From: Desulfurivibrio dismutans
GTDB lineage: Bacteria > Desulfobacterota > Desulfobulbia > Desulfobulbales > Desulfurivibrionaceae
Direction of reading: 5' to 3'
Assembly (NCBI RefSeq): GCF_029210385.1
Contig: NZ_JARGDQ010000009.1
Coordinates: 1-64,000, forward strand
Length of the DNA stretch: 64,000 bases
In this document: piece after piece, positions 51,274 to 60,440 of the stretch
Numbering within the stretch: position 1 is the first letter of the stretch
Layout: every line of letters starts with the position of its first letter
Position numbers and translations under genes: made by a program
The notes under the pieces: generated by a model
What the model was told of the DNA's origin: nothing
Database searches by the model: none
What the model saw: the letters and a program-made list of their open reading frames with translations, nothing else

Positions 51274-51815
51274 GGTGGTGGTGCCTCCGACGCGCTTCCC
51301 GGCCGTTCGGCGGCTGGTTCACTTTCCTGCCGGAACAACTCGTCGATCCTGGTTTCCAGTCGGCGCAGGTCCTGTTCCAGGCCGGCGTCGTCGTCCAGGC
51401 TGTGGATCTCCAGCTTTTCCCGGTCAAAACCGACGCTGAGGGTGCCCGGCAGCAGAGAAACGGTGTTGGCGAAAAAAACCCGGGCCGGCCCTTCGGACAG
51501 GCGCCAGCGGAAAGTGACCAGGGTGGGCGCCAGGCGAGGATTACGACTGAAGGCCCGGCGGGCTACATCAGTGCCGGCCAGCAGCGAGCGCAGCAGAAAA
51601 AAAGGCAAGAAACGCAGCAGTCCCAGTGGCCGCCAGACCCAGGAGCGGCCCGGAGGCAGCAGCAGCGAGGCCACGGCGGCAGAAATCACCACCACCAGGC
51701 CGGGCAGCAGGCCGTCGGGGGCGGCGCCGGTGAGCACCAGCCAGACGACTGCCAGTTCCAGGCTGCGACGCAGCAGTCGGCGGGCGTAGTGGCGGTGGTC
51801 GGCAAAGAGGATCAT
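51270..51815 (-). CDS. mrpE: MrpE/MnhE antiporter subunit, first gene of the operon
   Basis: 181 residues. Membrane helices at the N-terminus (AVVWLVLTGAAPDGLLPGLV), then LLRFLPFFLLRSLLAGTDVA and FFANTVSLLPGTLSVGFD. The ANTVSLLPGTLSV stretch is diagnostic of MnhE (ANxITLTPGT in others). Soluble C-terminal end is EIHSLDDDAG and an acidic tail. No obvious ribosome site precedes the ATG; the leader holds an inverted repeat (51870-51905). It begins the E-F-G-B-C-D-D-D order. Confidence 0.92.
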   Translation of the reverse strand: MILFADHRHYARRLLRRSLELAVVWLVLTGAAPDGLLPGLVVVISAAVASLLLPPGRSWVWRPLGLLRFLPFFLLRSLLAGTDVARRAFSRNPRLAPTLVTFRWRLSEGPARVFFANTVSLLPGTLSVGFDREKLEIHSLDDDAGLEQDLRRLETRIDELFRQESEPAAERPGSASEAPPP

Positions 51816-51869
51816 AGCGGATATTCAACCACAAACCTTGTTTCGTTGTCAATTATCGCCCGTTGCCGG

Positions 51870-51905
51870 CACTTCGTAAGTGTTAACCACAGGGCCAACG
51901 AAGTG
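51870..51905. promoter_or_regulatory. Inverted repeat upstream of the Mrp operon
   Basis: CACTTCGT (51870-51877) and ACGAAGTG (51898-51905) form a perfect 8-bp inverted repeat with 20 bp between, and CACTTCGTAAGTG has a smaller internal dyad. On the minus strand GATAAT lies about 10-15 bp further downstream and could be the -10 box. This suits an operator for an ion- or pH-responsive regulator, unnamed. Confidence 0.4.
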
Positions 51906-51920
51906 TTGATTTAACGGGCT

Positions 51921-52029
51921 GTAAACGTTCTGCAGTGCCCCAGATTCGGGCAAGCAGCCAAGCGCCGCGTACCCCGTGTACGTAAGCTTGGCTGATCGCC
52001 CGAAGGTGGGGGTGCGGCTGAACGTTTAC
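51921..52029 (-). repeat. Family A palindrome, copy l (between mrpE and queC)
   Basis: Arms GTAAACGTTC and GAACGTTTAC, inner CAGATTCGGGCAAGC against GATCGCCCGAAGG, core GCGTAC-cccgt-GTACGT. It lies between divergent genes and is not next to a stop codon. Confidence 0.9.
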
Positions 52030-52077
52030 GGCAGTTCGGTATTGACGATCGCCGTTGGATGGGGGTAGGTTGGCGGT

Positions 52078-52857
52078 ATGACGGAGCGGATAACAAGCGG
52101 CGGCCTGGAGCCGCAGGTTTTAGTCGACGCCCAGGGGCAGCCGGCGGTGGTGCTGCTTTCCGGCGGCCTGGACTCCACCACGGTGCTGGCCCTGGCTTCG
52201 GCGGCGGGCTATCGTTGCCACTGCCTCTCTTTCAGCTACGGCCAGCGTCATACCCGGGAACTGGATCTGGCCCGGACCAATGCCGAGCGCTGGGGTGCAG
52301 TCCGGCACCTGGTGCTCAATATCGAACTGGACGCCATTGGCGGCTCGGCCTTAACCGGCGATGCGCTGGCGGTGCCGAAAGATAACCTGTTGGCCTTCGA
52401 GGCCGCCGGTCCTGCCGGTCATGGGATTGCCGGGGAGGTGCCGGTGACCTACGTGCCGGGCCGCAATACCATTTTTTTGGCCTATGCCGCGTCCTGGGCC
52501 GAGGTGCTGGGGGCCCGGGATATCTTCATCGGGGTCAATGCCGTGGACTTCAGCGGCTACCCCGATTGTCGTCCCGATTACCTGGTGGCCATGGCCGCCG
52601 CTTTGAATCTGGGCAGTCAATGCGGCCGGGAAGGGCAACCCCTTCGGCTCCAGGCCCCGCTGTTGCACTTGAGCAAGGCGGAGATTATCGCCCAGGGTTT
52701 GGAGCTGGGGGTGGATTACGCCCGGACCCACTCCTGTTATGACCCGGACCAGCACCACCGAGCCTGCGGCCATTGCGACGCCTGTATCCTGCGCCGGCGG
52801 GGCTTTGCCGCCGCCGGCCATCCCGACCCCGCCACTTACCAGGACCAACCGGATTGA
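52078..52857 (+). CDS. queC: 7-cyano-7-deazaguanine synthase QueC
   Basis: 259 residues. The PP-loop is VVLLSGGLDSTTVLALASA; FSYGQRHTREL and YVPGRNTIFLAYAASWAEV are family signatures. The zinc site is SCYDPDQHHRACGHCDACIL followed by RRRGF. It converts carboxy-deazaguanine to preQ0 in queuosine synthesis, using ATP and ammonia. No other que genes are in the window. The N-terminus has about 20 extra residues before the PP-loop. The stop overlaps the probable TTG start of nagZ. Confidence 0.95.
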   Translation: MTERITSGGLEPQVLVDAQGQPAVVLLSGGLDSTTVLALASAAGYRCHCLSFSYGQRHTRELDLARTNAERWGAVRHLVLNIELDAIGGSALTGDALAVPKDNLLAFEAAGPAGHGIAGEVPVTYVPGRNTIFLAYAASWAEVLGARDIFIGVNAVDFSGYPDCRPDYLVAMAAALNLGSQCGREGQPLRLQAPLLHLSKAEIIAQGLELGVDYARTHSCYDPDQHHRACGHCDACILRRRGFAAAGHPDPATYQDQPD

Positions 52858-53876
52858 CCAGTTTGACATCATCAGCAACCCCGCCGTCCCCCGGCGGCCT
52901 GTTTATGATCGGTCTGCCGGGCCCCGAGCTTGACGACTCCACCCGCGACCTGATCGCCCGGGAGCGGATCAACGATTTTATTCTCTTTAAGCGTAACGTG
53001 GTGGACCCGTCGCAACTGGGCCGCCTGACCGATGCGCTGACCCGGTCCTGCCGGGCCGTCGGCCTGGGCTCGCCCTTGATTGCCATCGACCAGGAGGGCG
53101 GCACCGTGGCCCGCTTGGGGGAGCCTTTTTTTACCACGTTCCCCGATGCCCGGGTACTGGCCGAAGGGCCGGCGCCGGAGGCGGCACTGGGAGGGTATGC
53201 CGAAACCTGCGCCCGGGAGCTTCTTGGGGTCGGGATCAATATGAATATGTCCCCGGTGCTGGATTTGTGCCCCGCCGGGCAGGGCTACTACATGGAACGG
53301 CGGGTGCTGGGCCATGATCCCGCCGTGGTGGCCCGCCTGGGCCGTCTGCTGATTGAAAAGATGCAGGCCGGCGGGCTGGCCGCCTGCGGCAAACATTTTC
53401 CCGGTCTGGGCCTGGCTCGCCTGGACCCCCACCGGGAAATCTCGGCCATCGAACGCCGTCGGGAAGAACTGGTGCAAGATGAGTTGACCCCCTTCAGGGC
53501 CGCCATCGCCGCCGGGGTGGCGGCGATCATGACCTCGCATACCGTCTATCCCGCCCTGGACCCGGAGCGGCCCGCCACCATGTCGCCGCTGATCCTGGAT
53601 GAGCTGTTGCGGCGGCGGCTGGGCTTTGCCGGGGTTATTGTTACCGATGATCTGGAGATGGGAGCCATTGAGCGCCAGGGCGGGGTGCCCGAAGCCGCCC
53701 TGGCCGCTTTCAAGGCCGGGGCCGACCAATTGTTGATCTGCCAGGATCACGACAAGATTCGGGCCGCCCTGGCCCGCTTCAAGTCGGCCCTGGATCGGGG
53801 CGAGATAACCCCGGCGCGCCTTGGTCAATCACTGCAGCGGCTGGCGCTAATGCGCCAAACCTTTGCCCTGGCTTAG
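52854..53876 (+). CDS. nagZ: Glycoside hydrolase family 3 beta-N-acetylhexosaminidase
   Basis: 340 residues from TTG 52854, preceded by AGGA and overlapping the queC stop; ATG 52905 is an alternative that would shorten it by 17. The family 3 fold is clear: PLIAIDQEGGTVARL, GVGINMNMSPVLDLC and CGKHFPGLGLARLDPHREI (the His-Asp region used in acid/base catalysis of NagZ). GFAGVIVTDDLEMGAI contains the nucleophile Asp. It removes GlcNAc from anhydro-muropeptides in cell-wall recycling. Length and absence of a signal peptide fit cytoplasmic NagZ. Confidence 0.9.
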   Translation: MTSLTSSATPPSPGGLFMIGLPGPELDDSTRDLIARERINDFILFKRNVVDPSQLGRLTDALTRSCRAVGLGSPLIAIDQEGGTVARLGEPFFTTFPDARVLAEGPAPEAALGGYAETCARELLGVGINMNMSPVLDLCPAGQGYYMERRVLGHDPAVVARLGRLLIEKMQAGGLAACGKHFPGLGLARLDPHREISAIERRREELVQDELTPFRAAIAAGVAAIMTSHTVYPALDPERPATMSPLILDELLRRRLGFAGVIVTDDLEMGAIERQGGVPEAALAAFKAGADQLLICQDHDKIRAALARFKSALDRGEITPARLGQSLQRLALMRQTFALA

Positions 53877-53896
53877 TCGCCAACGCAGGGCAACGT

Positions 53897-53955
53897 GTCA
53901 AAGTCGCTACCGGGTTTTGCGGCCCCACCCCGGTGCCAAAACCAATGACTTTGAC
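53897..53955 (+). repeat. Family B element, terminal part, copy 3
   Basis: GTCAAAGTCGCTACCGGGTT to AACCAATGACTTTGAC; the reverse complement matches the start of the 27505 element (GTCAAAGT, ATTGGTTTTGG, GGGGTGGGG, GCAAAACCCGGTAGC). Flanked by short GTCAAAGTC/GACTTTGAC arms. It lies about 20 bp after the nagZ stop. Confidence 0.75.
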
Positions 53956-54018
53956 GGCTCCTTGCCACCAGGCGGCTTGACCGTGGCTGGTAAGCCCTCT
54001 ATGCTGATTATGTGCGGG

Positions 54019-54039
54019 CAGGCGGTCTGCCTGATTTTT
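54019..54039 (+). terminator. Possible terminator downstream of nagZ
   Basis: CAGGC (54019-54023) pairs with GCCTG (54029-54033), followed by ATTTTT. The stem is short, so this is tentative. Confidence 0.4.
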
Positions 54040-54121
54040 GGTTGCAAGCGGGGCGAAGAGCAGGTAATCTAACCATTTTTCGCTCAATTACCCTTCAAAT
54101 ACTCCAACGGGGAGGAAACGC

Positions 54122-54463
54122 ATGGAACTTCAGGTTGAAGGCCGTAACTTGGATATTCGTAAAGCCTGGCAGGAAAAGATCGACAATGAAAAAGCCCGGC
54201 TGTTGCGCCATCATGCGGGACTGGTGCACCACCTGCGGGTGAGCATCGAAGAGACCGCCAGCCACAAGAGTGGCGGCTATGAAGTGCGCCTGGTGGCGGG
54301 AGTACCCAACGATACCGTGGTGGTCGGCCGCAAGGGCGAGTCGGTGCGCGCCATTCTCGGCGAGGCCTTTGACACCCTGGGCCTGCAGCTTAAAGAGTTG
54401 CAGCGCAAACGCCGGCAGTCCCATGCCAAAGTGCCGCCGGCCACGGAACTCGACGAGGAATAA
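54122..54463 (+). CDS. HPF/RaiA-family ribosome-associated protein
   Basis: 113 residues with the beta-alpha-beta-beta-beta-alpha outline of sigma-54 modulation/hibernation factors: LQVEGRNLDIRKAWQEKIDN, HHLRVSIEETASHKSGGYEV and RLVAGVPNDTVVVGRK. Its helix LGEAFDTLGLQLKELQRKRR ends in a basic stretch as in HPF. It lacks the long-HPF C-terminal dimer domain. GGAGG precedes the ATG. A role in 100S ribosome formation or protection is likely but divergent members exist. Followed by nadA after 11 bp. Confidence 0.75.
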   Translation: MELQVEGRNLDIRKAWQEKIDNEKARLLRHHAGLVHHLRVSIEETASHKSGGYEVRLVAGVPNDTVVVGRKGESVRAILGEAFDTLGLQLKELQRKRRQSHAKVPPATELDEE

Positions 54464-54474
54464 AATTTTCAGTT

Positions 54475-55569
54475 ATGGAAGCATTGGTGCAAGTCGATAT
54501 CGGCGAGGAATATCTGGGGGTAGACCCCGGGGAGTTGCATGGCCGGATCATCGCCCGCAAGGAAGAGCTGGCCGACCGCCTGCTGCTGCTTAGTCATCAC
54601 TATCAGCAGGAGGCCGTTTACCAGCATGCCGACGCCACCGGCGACTCCCTGAAACTGGCCCGGATTGCCGCCGAAAACCAGGACCGGGAGTATATCGTCT
54701 TCTGCGGGGTCCATTTCATGGCCGAGTCGGCGGATATTTTGACCACCGATAAGCAGCAGGTTTCCCTGCCCGATCTGCGGGCCGGCTGCCCCATGGCCGA
54801 TATGGCCTCCCGGCCGGAAGTGGAGTGGGCCTGGCAGGAACTGGCCCAACACATCGCGGTCGACCGCCTGGTGCCGGTGACCTATGTCAACTCTTCGGCG
54901 GCCATCAAGGCCCTGGTGGGGGAAAAGGGTGGTTCGGTCTGCACCTCATCCAATGCGGAAAAGGTGTTGCAGTGGGCTTTAAGCCAGGGTGAGCGGGTGT
55001 TCTTTTTTCCCGACGAACACCTGGGGCGCAACTCCGCCGCTGCCATCGGCCTGGCCGAGGAGGCCGTCATCCTCTGGCGCCGGGGCCAACCTCTGGGAGG
55101 CAACACGCCGGAACAGGTAAAACGGGCCAAAGTCATCCTCTGGGACGGCTACTGCACGGTGCATATGCAGTTCCAGCCCGAGCACGTCGAGGCCTGGCGC
55201 CAGCGCGATCCGGCGGTGCGGATCATCGTTCATCCCGAATGCCGCCGCGAGGTGGTGAGCCGGGCCGACCAGTACGGTTCCACCGAGATGATCATCAGGG
55301 CGGTGAGCGAGTCACCCCCGGGCAGCAAGTGGGCGGTGGGTACCGAGATCAACCTGGTGCGCAGGTTGCAGAATCGCCACCCCGACAAAGAAGTGCATTC
55401 ACTTTCACCTTTCCAGTGCCTCTGTTCCACCATGTACCGCATCAAGCCGGCCTACCTGCTCTGGGTGCTGGATAATCTTGCCGCGGGCAGGGTGGTCAAC
55501 CGGATTACCGTCGATCCGGAAACGGCGGCGGCGGCTCGTCGGGCCCTGGATCGGATGCTCAGCATGTAA
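54475..55569 (+). CDS. nadA: Quinolinate synthase NadA
   Basis: 364 residues; it condenses iminoaspartate with dihydroxyacetone phosphate to quinolinate, a de novo NAD step. Three cluster cysteines are visible: FCGVHFMAESADIL, GGSVCTSSNAEKVLQW and SLSPFQCLCSTMYRIKP. Other signatures: LAPLLS-like absent, but VFFFPDEHLGRN and LWDGYCTVHMQFQPEHVEAW are conserved. Length is a little above the usual 350. A family A palindrome (copy m) starts 3 bp after its TAA. nadB and nadC are not in the window. Confidence 0.96.
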   Translation: MEALVQVDIGEEYLGVDPGELHGRIIARKEELADRLLLLSHHYQQEAVYQHADATGDSLKLARIAAENQDREYIVFCGVHFMAESADILTTDKQQVSLPDLRAGCPMADMASRPEVEWAWQELAQHIAVDRLVPVTYVNSSAAIKALVGEKGGSVCTSSNAEKVLQWALSQGERVFFFPDEHLGRNSAAAIGLAEEAVILWRRGQPLGGNTPEQVKRAKVILWDGYCTVHMQFQPEHVEAWRQRDPAVRIIVHPECRREVVSRADQYGSTEMIIRAVSESPPGSKWAVGTEINLVRRLQNRHPDKEVHSLSPFQCLCSTMYRIKPAYLLWVLDNLAAGRVVNRITVDPETAAAARRALDRMLSM

Positions 55570-55571
55570 TC

Positions 55572-55679
55572 GTAAACGTCCAGCAGCACCGCATCTTGCG
55601 GCGATCAGCCCGGCTTGCGTACCTGGAGTACGCGGCTCCGAGCCGCTTGCCGCAACCTGCGGCACTGCTGAACGTTTAC
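55572..55679 (+). repeat. Family A palindrome, copy m (3' of nadA)
   Basis: Arms GTAAACGTCCAGCAG and CTGCTGAACGTTTAC; inner CATCTTGCGGCGATC against CGCTTGCCGCAACCTG; core GCGTAC-ctgga-GTACGC. It begins 3 bp after the nadA stop and is a good reference copy. Confidence 0.93.
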
Positions 55680-55755
55680 GGTCGGGGCCGGTGACAGGCT
55701 ATAGTGTCAGGATACAGCCATGGGCTGTTGTCTTGCGATGGGGGGTTTTAAATTT

Positions 55756-56904
55756 ATGCGGCGAATTTATCTGGACAACAATGCCACCACCCCGTTGCTG
55801 CCAGCAGTGGTGGAGGTGATGAGCCATTGCCTGGCGGAGGATTTTGGTAATCCCTCCAGCGGCCATTCTTTTGGTGAGGTGGCCCGTCGGCGGGTGGAAA
55901 CATCCCGGGGGCAAGTGGCAGGGCTGCTGCGGTGTGCCCCCGATCGGGTGGTGTTCACCAGCGGCGGCAGCGAGGCCAATTGCCAGGCGATTTTCAGCGC
56001 TGTCATGGCCCGGCCTGCAGGGCGTCATCTCATTGCCTCGACGGTGGAACACCCCTCTGTCATGGCGCCGCTGGAATTTTTGCGCCGGCGGGGTTACGAG
56101 ATCGAACTGTTGCCGGTGGATGCCACCGGCCGGTTGGACCCGGCTTTGCTTGAAAACGCCATCCGCCCAGACACCGTGCTGGTTTCTTTGCTGGCCGCCA
56201 ACAATGAAACCGGGGTATTGTGGGACGTGGCCGAGTTGGGCGGTATCTGCCGCGACCAGGGAGTGCCGTTTCACTGTGATGCCGTGCAATTGGCCGGCAA
56301 GGAAGAGATCAGGGCCGAAGAGTGGCCGGTGGATTATCTTGCCCTGGCCGCTCACAAACTGCATGGCCCCAAGGGCTGTGGTGCTTTGTATGCCCGCCGG
56401 TCGGTCCCGGTGACGCCGCTGGTGATGGGGGCCGGCCAGGAAGCTGGCCGGCGGGCCGGTACCGAAAACGTGGCCGGGATCGCCGGTTTCGGCCAGGCCT
56501 GTGAGCTGGCGGCGGCCTATCTGGCCGACGGCGGCCGGGAGAGCATGGAAAAAATGGGCCGTCGCCTGGAGGAGGGTCTGTTTCAGGCTTGCCCCGAGGT
56601 CAGGATCAACGGCGAAGGGGCACCGCGCCTGGCCAACACCGTCAATGTCAGCTTTGAGTACTGTTCTTCGGCCCAGATGATCCAGGATCTGGATGAGCTG
56701 GGTTTTGCTGTTTCAGCCCACGCCGCCTGCCATAGCGGGGATCTCGACCCCTCGCCGGTGCTGGCGGCCATGGCGGTGCCGGAAACCTTCCGGCACGGCA
56801 CGTTGCGGATCAGTTTGAGCCGGCTCAACACGACGGCGGAGATAGATGCCTTGCTGGCGGTATTGCCGAAGGTTGCGCAAAACTCGCGCCAGGGTTTTGT
56901 GTAA
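55756..56904 (+). CDS. Cysteine desulfurase (NifS/IscS-like)
   Basis: 382 residues from ATG 55756, with GGGGG upstream; a reading from 55720 adds 12 residues before the conserved start MRRIYLDNNATTPL. The PLP lysine is in ALAAHKLHGPKGCGALY and the active Cys in SAHAACHSGDLDPSPVL. It frees sulfur from cysteine for Fe-S clusters or thio-tRNA. No iscU/nifU neighbour, so the acceptor is unknown. It lies upstream of glmS with a 22-bp gap. The NifS subgroup seems likelier than SufS given the SxxxxxxSG loop. Confidence 0.92.
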   Translation: MRRIYLDNNATTPLLPAVVEVMSHCLAEDFGNPSSGHSFGEVARRRVETSRGQVAGLLRCAPDRVVFTSGGSEANCQAIFSAVMARPAGRHLIASTVEHPSVMAPLEFLRRRGYEIELLPVDATGRLDPALLENAIRPDTVLVSLLAANNETGVLWDVAELGGICRDQGVPFHCDAVQLAGKEEIRAEEWPVDYLALAAHKLHGPKGCGALYARRSVPVTPLVMGAGQEAGRRAGTENVAGIAGFGQACELAAAYLADGGRESMEKMGRRLEEGLFQACPEVRINGEGAPRLANTVNVSFEYCSSAQMIQDLDELGFAVSAHAACHSGDLDPSPVLAAMAVPETFRHGTLRISLSRLNTTAEIDALLAVLPKVAQNSRQGFV

Positions 56905-56926
56905 AAAAACGGAGGGAGTTGGGGAA

Positions 56927-58783
<1,857 letters not shown>

Positions 58784-58806
58784 TCCCCCGGCGGGAGGGT
58801 GTACGT

Positions 58807-59277
58807 ATGAAGCAGCAAGAGCAGGAAGGCGGCAAGGATATCCGCCAGGATCCGTTGATCGCGGGAATTTTAAGCCGGCTGCCGGAAAAAGTGGCCGGTT
58901 CCTTTTCCGAGGAGCAGTTGCTCAGCCTGAAGGCGGCCCTGGGGGCCCAGCGCGGCCACCGTCATCCCTTTGATGTGCGGGGGGGCATCGGTCTGGGCCG
59001 TCTGCGCTGGTACTATGTGTTCCTTTTTGGCCGTGACTGGCGTAATTACCATCGCCGGGAAGGACGCTGCAACCGGTTGTCCCTGCTGTTGTTCTGGTTT
59101 TTTTTCCTGTTGTTGGCCATGGCCCTGGGTACTGTTTTGCTGACCGTTCTTAAACTTGGCCTGGGTCTTGATTTGCCGGCTTATGCCACCGGCCTGCTGG
59201 CGGAGTTGGCGGGCGATTCGCCGTTGCGGCCGGCTTATTTTCCGTTCAGTGGGGCCGGGCTGGGAGCCGGGGCGTGA
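58807..59277 (+). CDS. Small membrane protein of unknown function
   Basis: 156 residues I do not recognise. The N-terminal 80 residues are soluble and polar (PEKVAGSFSEEQLLSLKAAL, RRGHRHPFDVRG-like GHRHPFDVRGGIGLG). The segment GLGRLRWYYVFLFGRDWRNY precedes one strong membrane helix of LSLLLFWFFFLLLAMALGTV. A hydrophobic C-terminus ends LGAGA. A GGAGG ribosome site is present. Its stop overlaps the GTG start of manC by 4 bp, so it is translationally coupled to sugar-nucleotide synthesis. Confidence 0.7.
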   Translation: MKQQEQEGGKDIRQDPLIAGILSRLPEKVAGSFSEEQLLSLKAALGAQRGHRHPFDVRGGIGLGRLRWYYVFLFGRDWRNYHRREGRCNRLSLLLFWFFFLLLAMALGTVLLTVLKLGLGLDLPAYATGLLAELAGDSPLRPAYFPFSGAGLGAGA

Positions 59278-60440
59278 TCGTCCCGGTGGTGCTGGCCGGT
59301 GGCTCCGGTACCCGCCTTTGGCCGCTGTCCCGTGAGCAGTGCCCCAAGCAGTTGTTGTCCCTGGAGGGGCGGGACACCATGTTCCAGGAGACCCTGCGGC
59401 GGTTGGAGGGGCTGGATGACACCGGCCGGCCGGTGGTGGTCTGCACCGAGCCCCATCGTTTCATGGTGGCGGAACAGCTCCGGGCCGTGGGGCTCGCCGC
59501 CGAGATTATCCTGGAACCGGCGGATCTCGATACCGCTCCTGCCGTAGCCGTGGCGGCCCTCCAGGCCCTGGAGCAAGGCGCCGATCCGCTGCTGCTGGTG
59601 CTGCCTTCCGATCATCAGATTAATCAGCTCGCGGCCTTTGTTGCCGCCGTCAACACCGGCCTGGCGCCGGCGGAGGATGGATGTCTGGTTACCTTCGGGA
59701 TCATGCCCGAGCAACCGGAAACCGGTTACGGCTATATTCAGCCGGCGGAAGAAAGCTGGCGGCGCTTGTCTTACCAGCCTTCCGATCCCTCCCCGTTTTT
59801 CGACCCCTCCGCGACCGGGGCTGCCGACTGTTTCCCGGTACTTCGTTTTGTGGAAAAACCCGATGCCGCCACGGCCCGGAAATACCTTGAAGAGGGGTAT
59901 CTCTGGAACAGCGGCATTTTTCTTTTCCGGGCTTCGGTGCTGCTGGCCGAGCTGGCGGCCCACGCCCCGGAGATCAGTGCCCGGATGAGCGAGGCTTACC
60001 AGGGGCGGCAGCGGGACCAGGATTTTATCCGTTTACCGGCGGATTCCTTTGCCGCCTCGCCGGCCTTGTCCATCGACCGGGCGGTGCTGGAGCGTACCAG
60101 TAAGGCGGTGGTGGTCCCCCTCTTCTGCGGCTGGCGGGATGTCGGTTCCTGGAGTGGTTTATGGGACGGCGGGGCCGCCGACGCCAATGGCAATGTCCAG
60201 CAGGGCCGGGTGGTGAGCCGGGACAGCCGCAACTGCTACGCCCGCTCCACCGGCCGCCTGCTGGCCCTGCTGGGGGTCGACGACCTGGTGGTGGTGGAAA
60301 CCGCCGATGCGGTGCTGGTGGCCCATCGTGAGCGGGTGCAGGAGGTACGTGAACTGGTGCGGGAGCTTAAAGAGCGGGGTCTGAAAGAAGCATTTCAGAG
60401 CGGGGCAGGAGCAGAAAAAGCTCCACGGGATGCCGGGTGA
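59274..60440 (+). CDS. manC: Mannose-1-phosphate guanylyltransferase, nucleotidyltransferase domain only
   Basis: 388 residues from GTG 59274. N-terminal signature LAGGSGTRLWPLSREQCPKQ and later EPADLDTAPAVAVAALQAL, LPSDHQINQLAAFV, GYGYIQPAEES and EKPDAATARKYLEEGYLWN show a type II GDP-mannose pyrophosphorylase. The C-terminal phosphomannose isomerase cupin domain (about 100 more residues in typical ManC/AlgA) is missing. It makes GDP-mannose for surface polysaccharides. A 37-residue charged end instead overlaps the 3' end of convergent mltA by 74 bp. Confidence 0.9.
   Translation: MIVPVVLAGGSGTRLWPLSREQCPKQLLSLEGRDTMFQETLRRLEGLDDTGRPVVVCTEPHRFMVAEQLRAVGLAAEIILEPADLDTAPAVAVAALQALEQGADPLLLVLPSDHQINQLAAFVAAVNTGLAPAEDGCLVTFGIMPEQPETGYGYIQPAEESWRRLSYQPSDPSPFFDPSATGAADCFPVLRFVEKPDAATARKYLEEGYLWNSGIFLFRASVLLAELAAHAPEISARMSEAYQGRQRDQDFIRLPADSFAASPALSIDRAVLERTSKAVVVPLFCGWRDVGSWSGLWDGGAADANGNVQQGRVVSRDSRNCYARSTGRLLALLGVDDLVVVETADAVLVAHRERVQEVRELVRELKERGLKEAFQSGAGAEKAPRDAG

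Noticed and set aside
50912-51427. Long N-terminal extension of MrpG
   Set aside because: It is out-of-frame reading of mrpE and mrpF; the MnhG domain begins at 50911.
13473-55679. CRISPR array
   Set aside because: The repeats are long palindromes dispersed over the window, not short units with regular spacers, and no cas gene is present.
56905-56926. glmS ribozyme
   Set aside because: Only 22 bp separate the cysteine desulfurase stop from the glmS ATG, too short for the ribozyme, and no such fold is seen upstream.
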